Origin: an uncultured Gammaproteobacteria bacterium
GTDB lineage: Bacteria; Pseudomonadota; Gammaproteobacteria; Pseudomonadales; Pseudohongiellaceae
Direction of reading: 5' to 3'
Assembly: GCA_903853385.1 (NCBI GenBank)
Contig: CAINTJ010000034.1
Location: 1 to 48,276 of the forward strand
DNA length: 48,276 bases
Both the position numbers and the translations under genes were made by a program. The notes below the pieces were generated by a model, which saw only the letters and a list, made by a program, of their open reading frames with translations, was not told the origin of the DNA and did not search any database. Position 1 is the stretch's first letter; every line of letters begins with the position of its first letter. Of the stretch, positions 32,743-41,786 are shown one piece after another.

Positions 32743-34611
32743 ATGCTCAATGACACTTTGCTCGAAATTACCCAAAAACTTGCCAAGGTTGGCGGCTGGG
32801 CCATTACCTACGGCGAGAGCAGATCCCTCTATTGCTCAACTGCGATGCTGGAAATTTTCGGCTATGCGCCTCACACCGTATTGACCCTTGAGCAAATCGG
32901 CCGTCATATCCTGCCCGCATACCGCCCTCTCGTAATGGAGCAGATGGAGCATTGCCACACTAGTGGTACTTGCTGCGACATTGAATTCGAAATCAATACC
33001 GCCGTGGGCACACACAAGTGGATACATGTCATTGCACAGAATGAAGAAGACCCGCAATCAAAGCTCACACGGGTAGTAGGCGCATTGCAGGACATCAGCG
33101 TACAAAAACAGAACGAACAGGAAAAGCGCCTGATCAGTGACCGGCTGCTGGTCACACTGGAAAACATGACAGATGCTTTCTATCTGCTGGATTTACAGTG
33201 GCGACTGGTCTACGTCAACAAAGCCGCACTCAAACTGATGGCACGCTCCCCGCAGCCCACTCCAGGCTCTACCTTGTGGGATGAATACCCCTATCTGCGC
33301 GAATCCCCTATTTATGAAGGCTTTTACAACTCGGTGCGGACCAACACCCCCTTTCATCACCAGTACTTCTCCAGTGTGATGGACAACTGGATTGAACTCG
33401 ATGCGTTTCCCTCACCGGAGGGACTGGCAGTCTATTTCCACTCGATCACCGAGCGTAAAGTGATGCAGCAGCGCCTTGATCAGGCGCAGCATATGGAGTC
33501 GATTGGCAAACTTACCGGCCATGTCGCCCATGATTTCAACAACCTGCTGACGATCATTCTTGGCAATGCCGATCTGCTGCAAGACCTCTACCAGTATCAT
33601 GAACAAGGCCGCCGGCTGGCCGGTGCGATTCGTTCTGCAGCACTCAAGGGTAGCGAGCTCACGCGCAGGTTGCTTGCCTATGCCCGCAAACAACAGCTGG
33701 CACCGCGCCCACTGGACATTAACGAGCTGGTCAAAAGCATGCGTGAATTGCTGGTGTGCACGCTCAGTGTCAATATCAAGGTCACGTTATTGGTACAGCA
33801 TAATCTGCCGCCGGCCCAGGTCGATGAACACCAGCTGGAAGGCGCGCTGCTGAATTTGTCGATCAATGCCCGCGATGCCATGCCCAAGGGCGGCGAGCTG
33901 ACCATCAGCACCAGTGAAATCTATGTGCAGGAACAGGAAGCCGCAAAATATCCTGATTTCCGGGCCGGTCATTATGTGCAAATCAAAGTGAAAGATTCCG
34001 GCACTGGTATCAGCCAGGAAAATCTCCAGCATGTGTTTGAACCGTTCTTCACCACCAAGGAGCTGGGCAAGGGCACCGGCCTGGGCCTGAGTTCAGTGTT
34101 CGGATTTGCCAAACAATCGCACGGCCATGTCACCATCACCTCACAGCCCGGGGTCGGCACCACTGTTCAGCTTTTCCTGCCTGTCGCATCCGAACCCTTG
34201 AGCGCGGCCATCGAAAAAGCAGCGCTGCCAAGTGGTGGCCATGAAACCATTCTGATCGTTGATGATGATGAAATGGTACGCAATGCTGCCCAGGCCATGC
34301 TGTCACACCGGCTGGGTTATGAAGTGCTGGCGGTCTCTAATGGCGAGACCGCGTTGTCGGTGCTCAAGCACAACAAGACCATCCAGCTGATGTTCACCGA
34401 TGTCATGATGCCCGGCCTCAACGGCCACGAACTGGCACAGCAAGCGCGTGAATTGCGACCTGAACTCAAGATTCTGCTGACATCGGGCTTCAACAGCCAC
34501 AGTCTGGCCAGGTCCGAGCAGGATGAGACCGAATTCCCCTTGTTGCCGAAACCCTACTCACAACATGACTTGGCCAGAGCATTACGCGATATCCTTGACC
34601 ATAGCTTGTAA
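32743..34611 (+). CDS. hybrid sensor histidine kinase (PAS-PAS-HisKA-HATPase-receiver)
   Basis: A 622-residue cytosolic hybrid kinase without membrane segments. Two PAS-type domains occupy about 5-115 and 135-245. The HisKA box GHVAHDFNNLLTIILGNADLL has phosphorylated His263. The ATPase domain has NLSINARDAM, KDSGTGIS and GKGTGLGLSSVFG. A C-terminal receiver carries LIVDDDEMVR and phosphorylated Asp553 in FTDVMMPGLNG. The first PAS has a short Cys cluster (GTCCDIE) that could matter for redox or metal sensing. ATG 32743 is preferred; GTG 32695 gives a form 16 residues longer, and neither has a clear ribosome site. The output is unknown, since no regulator gene with a DNA-binding domain is adjacent. 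ApbE follows after 12 bases. Confidence 0.87.
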   Translation: MLNDTLLEITQKLAKVGGWAITYGESRSLYCSTAMLEIFGYAPHTVLTLEQIGRHILPAYRPLVMEQMEHCHTSGTCCDIEFEINTAVGTHKWIHVIAQNEEDPQSKLTRVVGALQDISVQKQNEQEKRLISDRLLVTLENMTDAFYLLDLQWRLVYVNKAALKLMARSPQPTPGSTLWDEYPYLRESPIYEGFYNSVRTNTPFHHQYFSSVMDNWIELDAFPSPEGLAVYFHSITERKVMQQRLDQAQHMESIGKLTGHVAHDFNNLLTIILGNADLLQDLYQYHEQGRRLAGAIRSAALKGSELTRRLLAYARKQQLAPRPLDINELVKSMRELLVCTLSVNIKVTLLVQHNLPPAQVDEHQLEGALLNLSINARDAMPKGGELTISTSEIYVQEQEAAKYPDFRAGHYVQIKVKDSGTGISQENLQHVFEPFFTTKELGKGTGLGLSSVFGFAKQSHGHVTITSQPGVGTTVQLFLPVASEPLSAAIEKAALPSGGHETILIVDDDEMVRNAAQAMLSHRLGYEVLAVSNGETALSVLKHNKTIQLMFTDVMMPGLNGHELAQQARELRPELKILLTSGFNSHSLARSEQDETEFPLLPKPYSQHDLARALRDILDHSL

Positions 34612-34623
34612 AGGATAGCCCCA

Positions 34624-35529
34624 GTGCAACTGTTTGAAACACGCTTCAAAGCCATGGGAACTGCATGCGAATTGCAGATCTTTGCACCTGCGGCTGACTC
34701 CGCCCGCAGCGTTTCCGAGGCAATCATTGCCGATATCGAGCGACTGGAAGCCAAATATTCCCGTTATCGCCCCGACAGCGAACTCAGCGCCATCAACCGG
34801 CTGGCTGCCACTGGTGGCAGCGTCAGCGTGGACAGTGAGACCGCCCATCTACTCGATTACGCCGACACCTGTTATCGCGAAAGCGGCGGTTTGTTCGACA
34901 TCAGCTCCGGCATTCTGCGCCGTGCATGGGATTTCAAATCAGGGCTGTTGCCGTCAACCCGGCAAGTCGCGGCCCTGCTTGACCGCACCGGCTGGCACAA
35001 ACTCGAATGGCAGCGCCCCCGCTTGAATTTTCTGGTAGCCGGGATGGAGCTTGACCTTGGTGGCATCGTCAAGGAATACGCGGCCGATCGTGCGGCCACT
35101 GTGTGCCAGCAACACAAGCTGGAACACACCCTGGTCAATCTCGGTGGTGATATTCGCGTCGTGGGTCCCCGGCCTGATGGCAGTGCCTGGCACATCGGCA
35201 TCAGTGATCCGGCCAACCCGGCGCGCTCGCTTTGCACAGTAGCGCTGCGCAGTGGTGCGTTAACCAGCAGCGGCGATTATCAACGTTGTCTCACTGTCGA
35301 TGGTGTGCGCTACAGCCACATTCTCAACCCGCGCACTGGTTGGCCGGTGCGGCAGTTGGCGGCCGTGAGCGTAGTGGCGGATTTTTGTGTGATCGCCGGC
35401 AGCGCCTCCACCATTGGCATGTTGAAAGATGCTGAAGGCCCCCAGTGGTTGCAGAAGCTGGGCTTGCGTCATCTGTGGATTGATGTGGCTGGCAACAGCG
35501 GCGGCAGTTTGCTTACCCCGCCGCCCTGA
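34624..35529 (+). CDS. apbE: ApbE-family FAD:protein FMN transferase
   Basis: A 301-residue flavin transferase. Motifs are MGTACELQIF near 11, LGGIVKEYAADR near 144-155, NLGGDIRVVGPRP, SSGDYQR and HILNPRTGWPV near 236. ApbE moves FMN from FAD to a Thr/Ser of target proteins. Two things are odd. There is no signal peptide or lipobox, so it should act in the cytoplasm unless secretion is unconventional. The usual metal-binding Asp of the ADxxxT motif is Gly259 (AGSAST), with the Thr kept; I recall this as a recurring proteobacterial subgroup. GTG start with AAGGA upstream, 12 bases after the hybrid kinase gene. No obvious flavinylation target is in the window. Confidence 0.9.
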   Translation: MQLFETRFKAMGTACELQIFAPAADSARSVSEAIIADIERLEAKYSRYRPDSELSAINRLAATGGSVSVDSETAHLLDYADTCYRESGGLFDISSGILRRAWDFKSGLLPSTRQVAALLDRTGWHKLEWQRPRLNFLVAGMELDLGGIVKEYAADRAATVCQQHKLEHTLVNLGGDIRVVGPRPDGSAWHIGISDPANPARSLCTVALRSGALTSSGDYQRCLTVDGVRYSHILNPRTGWPVRQLAAVSVVADFCVIAGSASTIGMLKDAEGPQWLQKLGLRHLWIDVAGNSGGSLLTPPP

Positions 35530-35532
35530 ACC

Positions 35533-36987
35533 TCAGCGCTTGGCAACTGCTCCGAGCTTGCCCTGATGGCTGAAACGACGGCCATAACTGAAATACACCA
35601 CCAGTCCGACGATGGCCCATAAAAAGAACAATTTGATGGTGTAGGCGCCAAGGCTCACGAACAACAACAAACAGCCTGCCACAGCCAGTGGGCCCACTAT
35701 CCACAGAAAGGGTGTTCTGAAATGCCGCTCGCGGTTGGGTTGGGTTTTGCGCAGCACCATGACGCCGATCGCCACTACCAGAAACGCAAACAAGGTGCCG
35801 GAATTGGAAATATCCGCCAGTACATCTACCGGAAAAATCGCCGCGAACACCGCCACTGCACAACCGGTGATGAGTGTCACCACATGGGGCGTGTGAAATT
35901 TTGCATGCACACTCGACAACACTTCCGGCAACAAACCGTCGCGTGACATGTTGAACAGCACGCGCGTCTGGCCGTAAATCATCATCAGCACTACCGACGG
36001 CAACGCCAGCACTGCCGATAGCGCCACCAGGTTGCCGACCCCCGGATACCCGAGCTGGCGCAGGATAAATGCCAGCGGCTCTTTTGAATGTGACAACTCG
36101 CCACCGGGCTGTGCCCCGATCGCGCCAATAGCCGCGTAGGCCACCAGCAAATAGAACACGGTACAGATGATCAGCGACCCGATCAGTCCGATCGGAATAT
36201 TGCGTTGCGGATTTTTGGTTTCTTCCGCCGCAGTCGATACTGCATCAAAACCGACATAGGCAAAGAAGATGGAGGCTGCTGCACCCAGCACGCCAACACC
36301 GGACAGTGGTGTGCCCCAACCATTGGGCAGCATCGGCTCGAAATTGATGCCTTGCACGGCCGGCATCGCCAGCACAATGAAGGCTGTCAGCGCGATGATC
36401 TTGACGATTACCAAAACGCCTGTGAACTTGGCACTGCGCGAAGTACCAATTACCAGCAGCCAGGTGACGAACAGCGCCACCAGAAAGGCCAGCAGATTGA
36501 AGCCGCCATGCGCGATGGTGCCATCACTCAGCGTGATAGTATCGGCCGGGCCGGCAGTCAACATCAGCGGCAAGCCGAAACCATTGCTGCGCAGGATGCC
36601 ATTCATGTAACCCGACCACCCCACTGCCACAGCTCCGGCTGCGATTGCATATTCAAGAATCAGCGCCCAACCCACCATCCAGGCCACCACTTCTCCCAAT
36701 ACGGCATAGGAGTAGGTATAGGCTGAACCCGACACCGGTACCATTGCCGCAATTTCCGAGTAGATCAGCGCGGTGAGCATGCACACAAAGCCGGAGATCA
36801 CGAATGAAATCAACATGCCGGGGCCGGCTTTGTTGGCCGCCACCGCCGTCAGCACGAAGATGCCGGTGCCAATCACCGCACCGATGCCGAGCATAATCAG
36901 GTGGAAAGCATTGAGCTGGCGTTTGAGCGGTTTCTTTTCCGCATTGGCAAGAATGTCGTCAAGCGACTTCACACGCAGATAATTCAT
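35533..36987 (-). CDS. APC-superfamily amino acid permease
   Basis: A 484-residue inner-membrane transporter with about 12 to 13 helices. The start of helix 1, MLGIGAVIGTGIFVLT, and the following AANKAGPGMLISF are the core substrate-binding signature of the APC family, close to the cationic amino acid transporter group. Later segments include FFAYVGFDAVSTAAEETKNPQRNIP near 230-255, typical of the family. The substrate is unknown; Lys, Arg or small neutral amino acids are possible. ATG 36987 is chosen over 37020 because it has GGAG upstream. It is divergent from oxyR and convergent with apbE (stops three bases apart). Confidence 0.9.
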   Translation of the reverse strand: MNYLRVKSLDDILANAEKKPLKRQLNAFHLIMLGIGAVIGTGIFVLTAVAANKAGPGMLISFVISGFVCMLTALIYSEIAAMVPVSGSAYTYSYAVLGEVVAWMVGWALILEYAIAAGAVAVGWSGYMNGILRSNGFGLPLMLTAGPADTITLSDGTIAHGGFNLLAFLVALFVTWLLVIGTSRSAKFTGVLVIVKIIALTAFIVLAMPAVQGINFEPMLPNGWGTPLSGVGVLGAAASIFFAYVGFDAVSTAAEETKNPQRNIPIGLIGSLIICTVFYLLVAYAAIGAIGAQPGGELSHSKEPLAFILRQLGYPGVGNLVALSAVLALPSVVLMMIYGQTRVLFNMSRDGLLPEVLSSVHAKFHTPHVVTLITGCAVAVFAAIFPVDVLADISNSGTLFAFLVVAIGVMVLRKTQPNRERHFRTPFLWIVGPLAVAGCLLLFVSLGAYTIKLFFLWAIVGLVVYFSYGRRFSHQGKLGAVAKR

Positions 36988-37110
36988 ACAGCGACCAGCT
37001 CCAGAATGGGATTGGGGCAATCATTGCCCAATCACCGGTTGAGCTGCAAGCACATTGAAAATCGGGTTGTGCGGGATTTTCCCGGCCGAGAATGCTTTTG
37101 CTGGTGTGGA

Positions 37111-37141
37111 TTGACACCATTTGTGTGAAATCCAGCATAAT
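37111..37141 (+). promoter_or_regulatory. likely oxyR promoter
   Basis: An exact TTGACA at 37111-37116 and CATAAT at 37136-37141, with a rather long 19-base spacer. An imperfect palindrome (TTGACAC-N5-GTGTGAA, 37111-37129) overlaps the -35 and could be an OxyR autoregulatory site. AGGG at 37164-37167 is the ribosome site for oxyR. Confidence 0.45.
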
Positions 37142-37174
37142 CCCGGCGTCGACTGACACAACCAGGGTGAACTC

Positions 37175-38044
37175 ATGAATCTGCGCGACTGGGAATATTT
37201 CATCGCGGTGGCTGATCACCTGCATTTCGGCAAGGCGGCCGCAGCCTGCCATGTCACCCAGCCCACGCTGAGTGCACAACTGAAGAAGCTCGAGCACTAC
37301 CTGGGTGTCAACCTGGTTGAGCGCGACCACCGTAACGTTTGGCTGACGCCCGTGGGCCAGGAAATGGCCGTGCGGGCGCGACGCATGCTGAACGAAGCCG
37401 CAGGTCTCAAGCAGCTGGCGCGCAGCCAGTTCAACCCCTTGGCGGGCGACATCAAGCTGGGCGCGTTCCCGACGCTGGCCCCCTATTTCCTGCCGCTGGT
37501 GTTGCCGAAAGTGAAAAAGCAACTGCCCGAGCTGCGCGTGTTCCTGGTGGAAGACAAAACCCAGTTGCTGCTGCAGCAACTGCAGCAGGGTGAAATCGAT
37601 GCGGCATTGCTTGCGTTGCCAATCAGCAAGGAACAGCTGGACGTGATCCCCATAGGCAAGGAAGAATTTCTGCTGGCAGTGCCGGCTGCGCACCCACTGG
37701 CGCGCCGCAAAAAAATCGATCTGAATGATTTGCAGGGCCATAACCTGATGCTGCTGGATGAGGGTCATTGCCTGCGTGAACAGGCGCTGTCGGTGTGCCA
37801 GCTGGCGGGAGCCGGTGAGAACACCACGTTTCGCGCCAGCAGTCTGGAAACCCTGCGACAAATGGTGATCAGTGGTCTTGGCGTCACTCTGATGCCGGCA
37901 ATGGCGATCAATAAAAACCAGGACGGCATTCGCTACCTTGCGTTCGTCACACCACCGGTGCGTGAAATCGGCCTGGTGTTCCGCCGCAGTGACTGGCGCC
38001 TGCCGCTCTGGCAGAAACTGGCACAGGTGTTGCGTACTGTATAA
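37175..38044 (+). CDS. oxyR: hydrogen peroxide-sensing LysR-type regulator OxyR
   Basis: A 289-residue LysR-type regulator. The N-terminal helix-turn-helix is at about 18-38 (HFGKAAAACHVTQPTLSAQLKKLE). The effector domain keeps the redox pair exactly at Cys199 and Cys208 (EGHCLREQALSVC), the same numbers as in E. coli OxyR, so the disulfide switch should work. It is slightly shorter than the 305-residue E. coli protein at the C-terminus. OxyR activates catalase, peroxiredoxin and iron-protective genes; none of these is next to it. It is divergent from the amino acid permease, sharing a 187-base gap. Confidence 0.95.
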   Translation: MNLRDWEYFIAVADHLHFGKAAAACHVTQPTLSAQLKKLEHYLGVNLVERDHRNVWLTPVGQEMAVRARRMLNEAAGLKQLARSQFNPLAGDIKLGAFPTLAPYFLPLVLPKVKKQLPELRVFLVEDKTQLLLQQLQQGEIDAALLALPISKEQLDVIPIGKEEFLLAVPAAHPLARRKKIDLNDLQGHNLMLLDEGHCLREQALSVCQLAGAGENTTFRASSLETLRQMVISGLGVTLMPAMAINKNQDGIRYLAFVTPPVREIGLVFRRSDWRLPLWQKLAQVLRTV

Positions 38045-38138
38045 TTTGGAATCTGAGAAAATTCCTTTATTAATAAAACTTTCCAGGCAGGGCTCATGGC
38101 TTCATTACTCTGCCCCCCCAAATTAGTGACACAGATCC

Positions 38139-38519
38139 ATGTCCCCGTTAATCCGCCACTGCCTGCATTGCGGCATGTCCATGTCCGTAACTGCGCTGCA
38201 TATTGACATGCTGCCGCCAGCATTGCTTTGCCACAAGTGCGACCAGAATGTCTATCAGCAACATGACGGCAGCTGTTTAACCCGCGACATTGCGCACAAT
38301 CACGAAACCACAAAGCAGGCATTGCAAAAACTGGACACCATTTTACTGGAGTGCTGGCAGGCTTACTGCCAAAGCTTGCGACTGATCGTCGGCGGCGGAG
38401 TGATTCGTGAACATATCCTTGGGCAACTTCACTATTATCAACAGCAGCACCGCTTGCTCTCATTCAAGGAAGAAAGTCCGAACCGTGGCGCCATTGTGGT
38501 CAGACTGCGAGCCGCATGA
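38139..38519 (+). CDS. small zinc-ribbon protein with degenerate Smr-like C-terminus
   Basis: A 126-residue protein I do not recognise as a named family. The N-terminus has two CxxC knuckles (CLHC near 8-11 and CHKC near 31-34), a probable zinc ribbon. From about 45 on the pattern follows an Smr domain: a long helix (TKQALQKLDTILLECW), a strand and turn (LRLIVGGGVIREHIL) where Smr proteins have the HGKG loop, and a final FKEESPNRGAIVVRL like the GGxGAxxVxL ending. The catalytic DLHG and HGKG residues are missing, so nuclease activity is unlikely. It may be a nucleic-acid or ribosome-binding remnant; this is inference. The gene is transcribed after oxyR with a 94-base gap. Confidence 0.68.
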   Translation: MSPLIRHCLHCGMSMSVTALHIDMLPPALLCHKCDQNVYQQHDGSCLTRDIAHNHETTKQALQKLDTILLECWQAYCQSLRLIVGGGVIREHILGQLHYYQQQHRLLSFKEESPNRGAIVVRLRAA

Positions 38520-38543
38520 AGTTGTCAGGAAATTGCCGCTTGG

Positions 38544-39056
38544 CTAATAACTTTTCTTGAAAATGCCGCGCTTGCACTGGGGGCAAAGCTGGACAATGTG
38601 GGTTTGGCTGAAGTCGGACGCATGGCCGCAATTGCTGCAGGTAAGCGTGCCGGCACTGGTAATCTCTCCGGCTTTGTAAGTAAGCGCCTCTTCCGCCTTG
38701 ATCGACATTATCAACAAGGCCTCGCTGCCTACATACAACAACGCGGCCATGCTATCGAGCGCGCCGGCACCAATGCGGGAAGGATTCAGTTTGTCTTTGG
38801 CTCCCTCACCCAGCTTGTGGAAATCACGGGCAGTCTGCTCCAGATCACGCTGCAGGTATTGCTGGAATTCTTTTGCCTGCTCCTCGCTCAACTCACCCAG
38901 CGCGGCCATCTGTTCCCGGGCTTTTTCAATGGCAACATGCAAGGCCTCATTGCTTTTTTCGCGACCGGCAGCAAACAGTTCGTGGGCTCTGGCGGCAAAC
39001 TTGTCATATTGTTCGGCCAGCTTGTCCTTGAGTTGTTCGGTATTGGGCTTGTCCAT
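38544..39056 (-). CDS. YbeL-like (DUF1451) zinc-ribbon protein
   Basis: A 170-residue protein like E. coli YbeL. A long helical N-terminal half (about 1-105) with coiled-coil character is followed by a short linker and a zinc ribbon with CSNCGH near 142-147 and CPQCKR near 160-165. The YbeL hallmark GEITSAGTLTCSNCG precedes the ribbon. The function of the family is unknown. It is convergent with the zinc-ribbon/Smr-like gene (25 bases apart) and divergent from the next membrane protein. Confidence 0.82.
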   Translation of the reverse strand: MDKPNTEQLKDKLAEQYDKFAARAHELFAAGREKSNEALHVAIEKAREQMAALGELSEEQAKEFQQYLQRDLEQTARDFHKLGEGAKDKLNPSRIGAGALDSMAALLYVGSEALLIMSIKAEEALTYKAGEITSAGTLTCSNCGHASDFSQTHIVQLCPQCKRGIFKKSY

Positions 39057-39175
39057 AGTGAGGCCTCGTTTTCAGACAACTGTCTTGGTTAACTACAAAG
39101 TGCTTATAGATTAACAAACCCTGGCTGGGGTCGATTTGATTGTTATCAACCCTCTGCGCACTAACCAGAGCGAGA

Positions 39176-39946
39176 ATGACAAACTTGTATATTCTGCAAC
39201 CGGATGTACTAGCGGCCATATCACTCACAGCATTCTGTTACCTTGCATCCATGGAAAAAGACACTGAACATCTTGCGACTCCCGGACAGGAGCGGTTCTG
39301 GCAGCGAATCAGCGTAAGTCTTGCGCTGAAACTGGTGATTGCAGTCGGCGGCATGCTGCTTTTGCTTGACCACAATTTCCAGGCAGGCGCTGCCACGCTG
39401 GGCATTCTGGTTATCACCTTCCTGCCATTGTTCATGCGCAATCTCCTGCATTTCAGGATTCCTGCCGAACTGGAAACCCTCAGCATCCTGTTTATCTATC
39501 TGTCATTGTTTCTCGGTGAAGTAAAAGGTTTCTATGCCAGATACTGGTGGTGGGACATTTTGCTGCATACCACTTCCGGCTTGCTGGGCGGCATGATCGG
39601 ATTCCTGCTGGTCTATGTTCTCAACAACAACAAGAAAATTAACCTCAATCTCACACCGCAATTCATCGCGCTGTTTGCCTTCATGTTTGCGATGAGCATG
39701 GGTGCACTGTGGGAAATTTTTGAATTTGCCATGGACAACCTGTTCGGGCTCACCATGCAGGGCGCGGGCCTTGAAGATACCATGTCGGATCTTATCGACG
39801 ACTGCGGCGGCGCTCTGGCGGTGTCGTTGCTGGGCTATTTCTACCTGAGCAACAAAGGCAAGGATCACTTGCTGAAGCGGGTTATTCACAAATTCGTACT
39901 TGCCAATCCCCGGATATTCCGTAACCAGAAAAACCGGCAACTTTGA
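39176..39946 (+). CDS. DUF2238/YjdF-like integral membrane protein
   Basis: A 256-residue membrane protein with about six helices. The pattern WWDILLHTTSGLLGGMIGF near 124-142 and the conserved GALWEIFEFAMDNLFG near 179-194, then GLEDTMSDLIDDCGGA, match the DUF2238/YjdF-type family; the Asp, His and Glu residues inside the membrane region suggest metal or proton chemistry. The function is not established. ATG 39176 has AGAGCGAG just upstream; an earlier start at 39140 gives only a poor N-terminus. The following gene starts eight bases after its stop. Confidence 0.75.
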   Translation: MTNLYILQPDVLAAISLTAFCYLASMEKDTEHLATPGQERFWQRISVSLALKLVIAVGGMLLLLDHNFQAGAATLGILVITFLPLFMRNLLHFRIPAELETLSILFIYLSLFLGEVKGFYARYWWWDILLHTTSGLLGGMIGFLLVYVLNNNKKINLNLTPQFIALFAFMFAMSMGALWEIFEFAMDNLFGLTMQGAGLEDTMSDLIDDCGGALAVSLLGYFYLSNKGKDHLLKRVIHKFVLANPRIFRNQKNRQL

Positions 39947-39954
39947 CCATAGCA

Positions 39955-40707
39955 ATGCAGCTAAGCATTCTTACCTATAACATCCACAAGGGCTTTTGCA
40001 GCAACAACCGCAATTTTGTGCTGCATCGCATGCGCGAGATGATCCGGGCAGTGGGGGTAGACATGGTGTTGCTGCAGGAAGTCCAGGGGGCTCATCACGG
40101 ACATGCCGCCAGCATCACTAGCTGGCCAGCCACCTCACAGTTTGAATTTCTGGCAGACCAGGTATGGCCGCACTATGCGTACGGCAAGAATGCCATCGTG
40201 CAGGCAGGACACCATGGCAATGCAATTCTTAGCAAATACCCGTTCCAGGCCTGGGACAACATCAATGTTTCCTTGTTCCGGCAGGCCAGTCGCAGCCTGC
40301 TGCATGGCACTGTTGGCGTGCCTGGTACTGACCGCCGCGTACATGTGGTGTGCCTGCATCTGGGTTTGTTGGGTTTTGAACGCAAACAACAAATCAAAAT
40401 CCTTAATCAGCATCTTGGTTCCATCGTCGACAACCATGCAGCCGTGATCGTGGGTGGTGATTTCAATGACTGGACCACAACCGAAGTAAAGCGTTATCTG
40501 GATCCGGCACTGCAACTGCAAGAAGTCTTTATGCAGAGCCGGCATCATTACGCCAGGACATTTCCGGCACGCTGGCCGCTGCTGTGCATGGATCGTATTT
40601 ATTTCAGGGGCTTGACCCTGCAAAGTTGCGAATGTCTCAATGGCGAGGTTTGGCGTGAACTGTCTGACCATGTGCCACTGCTGGCCCGCTTTACATTGCC
40701 CCCCTGA
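39955..40707 (+). CDS. endonuclease/exonuclease/phosphatase (EEP) family hydrolase
   Basis: A 250-residue cytosolic protein of the DNase I-like fold. The catalytic set is complete: LTYNIHKG (Asn), LLQEVQG (Glu), GGDFNDW (Asp, Asn) and SDHVPLLARF (Asp-His) at the C-terminus. It is close in plan to E. coli YbhP and similar Mg-dependent phosphodiesterases. Substrates in the family range from DNA to phospholipids and inositol phosphates, so it cannot be assigned here. It starts eight bases after the DUF2238-like gene, so cotranscription is likely. Confidence 0.88.
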   Translation: MQLSILTYNIHKGFCSNNRNFVLHRMREMIRAVGVDMVLLQEVQGAHHGHAASITSWPATSQFEFLADQVWPHYAYGKNAIVQAGHHGNAILSKYPFQAWDNINVSLFRQASRSLLHGTVGVPGTDRRVHVVCLHLGLLGFERKQQIKILNQHLGSIVDNHAAVIVGGDFNDWTTTEVKRYLDPALQLQEVFMQSRHHYARTFPARWPLLCMDRIYFRGLTLQSCECLNGEVWRELSDHVPLLARFTLPP

Positions 40708-40796
40708 CTCCACATCCTGAACAACCTCACCCCGGCGCCAGAGCACCGGCGCTATTTTGGCATATCAACGTTAGCTGATATTTTTATTTGTAAACT

Positions 40797-40818
40797 ACTC
40801 TACGCACTTGTAGAGTAA
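40797..40818. promoter_or_regulatory. perfect palindrome before chrB, probable operator
   Basis: TACTCTAC, a six-base spacer, then the exact complement GTAGAGTA. It ends five bases before the chrB ATG, so a bound protein would block the promoter or ribosome site. The chrB product is a known type of chromate-sensing regulator and is the natural candidate binder. Confidence 0.6.
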
Positions 40819-40823
40819 TCAAC

Positions 40824-41786
40824 ATGAATAACTGGATCACCCTCATAACCAGCCTGCCCACCGAAAACGCCACTGTGCGGCAGCGGGTGTGGCGGGCACT
40901 AAAAGCTTCGGGCGCCGCTGTCTTGCGTGACGGTGTCTATCTAATGCCTCGACAGCCCCAATGCCGCGTCACCCTCGAAGCCATTGCCAGTGCAGTACGC
41001 GCAGGCAACGGCAGCGCGTGGGTGCTGCAACTCAAAGAACCTGACATTGGCGGCTTTAGCGCGTTGTTTGACCGCAGTGCCGACTACGCTCAAATTCTCA
41101 ATCAAACCACTAGCCTGCTGGCGCGCCTTACCCTACGCAATGCGGCCGCCACGCTCAAACAAGTACGCAAACTGTCCAAGTCGTTTACCAGCCTCTCTGA
41201 CATCGATTTCTTTGCCGGCCCGGCCCAACTGCAAACCCGCACTGCCTTGACGGAATTGGACTCGCGCTGCAACAGCATCCTGATGCCGGACGAACCGCAT
41301 GCTGCAGTCAGCAGAGTAGCCAAGCGCGCACCCGGGGATTTCCAGAAGCGGGTGTGGGCCACCCGCCAGCGCCCCTGGGTGGACCGCCTGGCCAGTGCCT
41401 GGCTGATCCAGCGCTTCATTGATCCTGCCGCCCGCTTCAAATGGCTGCAACATCCTGCCGATTGCCCGTCCAAAGCTGTTGGTTTCGATTTCGATGGCGC
41501 CACCTTTACTCATGTCGGCGCACTGGTGACCTTTGAAGTATTGATAGCCAGTTTCGCACTCACACAACCGGGATTGCAGCGTCTGGCAACATTGGTACAT
41601 TACCTTGATATCGGTGGCGTGCAGCCGGCAGAAGCCGCCGGTCTTGAAAGCATCCTAAGTGGATTGCGCACCCAAATTACGGATGACGACCAACTGCTGG
41701 CACACAGCTTTAGCGTGTTTGATGGTCTCTATACCGCATTCAGCCCCGCCAAGTCGGGCACTCGCAAAAAGGGCGCAGGCAAATGA
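40824..41786 (+). CDS. chrB: chromate resistance regulator ChrB
   Basis: A 320-residue protein with the two ChrB domains. The N-terminal part ([34 protein letters not shown], 4-37) is winged-helix-like. The C-terminal part holds [22 protein letters not shown] near 179-200 and [12 protein letters not shown] near 220-231. ChrB proteins repress chr operons and release DNA on sensing chromate, and the domain also has been linked to chromate handling. The palindrome just upstream supports autoregulation. It overlaps chrA (ATGA). Confidence 0.92.
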   Translation: MNNWITLITSLPTENATVRQRVWRALKASGAAVLRDGVYLMPRQPQCRVTLEAIASAVRAGNGSAWVLQLKEPDIGGFSALFDRSADYAQILNQTTSLLARLTLRNAAATLKQVRKLSKSFTSLSDIDFFAGPAQLQTRTALTELDSRCNSILMPDEPHAAVSRVAKRAPGDFQKRVWATRQRPWVDRLASAWLIQRFIDPAARFKWLQHPADCPSKAVGFDFDGATFTHVGALVTFEVLIASFALTQPGLQRLATLVHYLDIGGVQPAEAAGLESILSGLRTQITDDDQLLAHSFSVFDGLYTAFSPAKSGTRKKGAGK

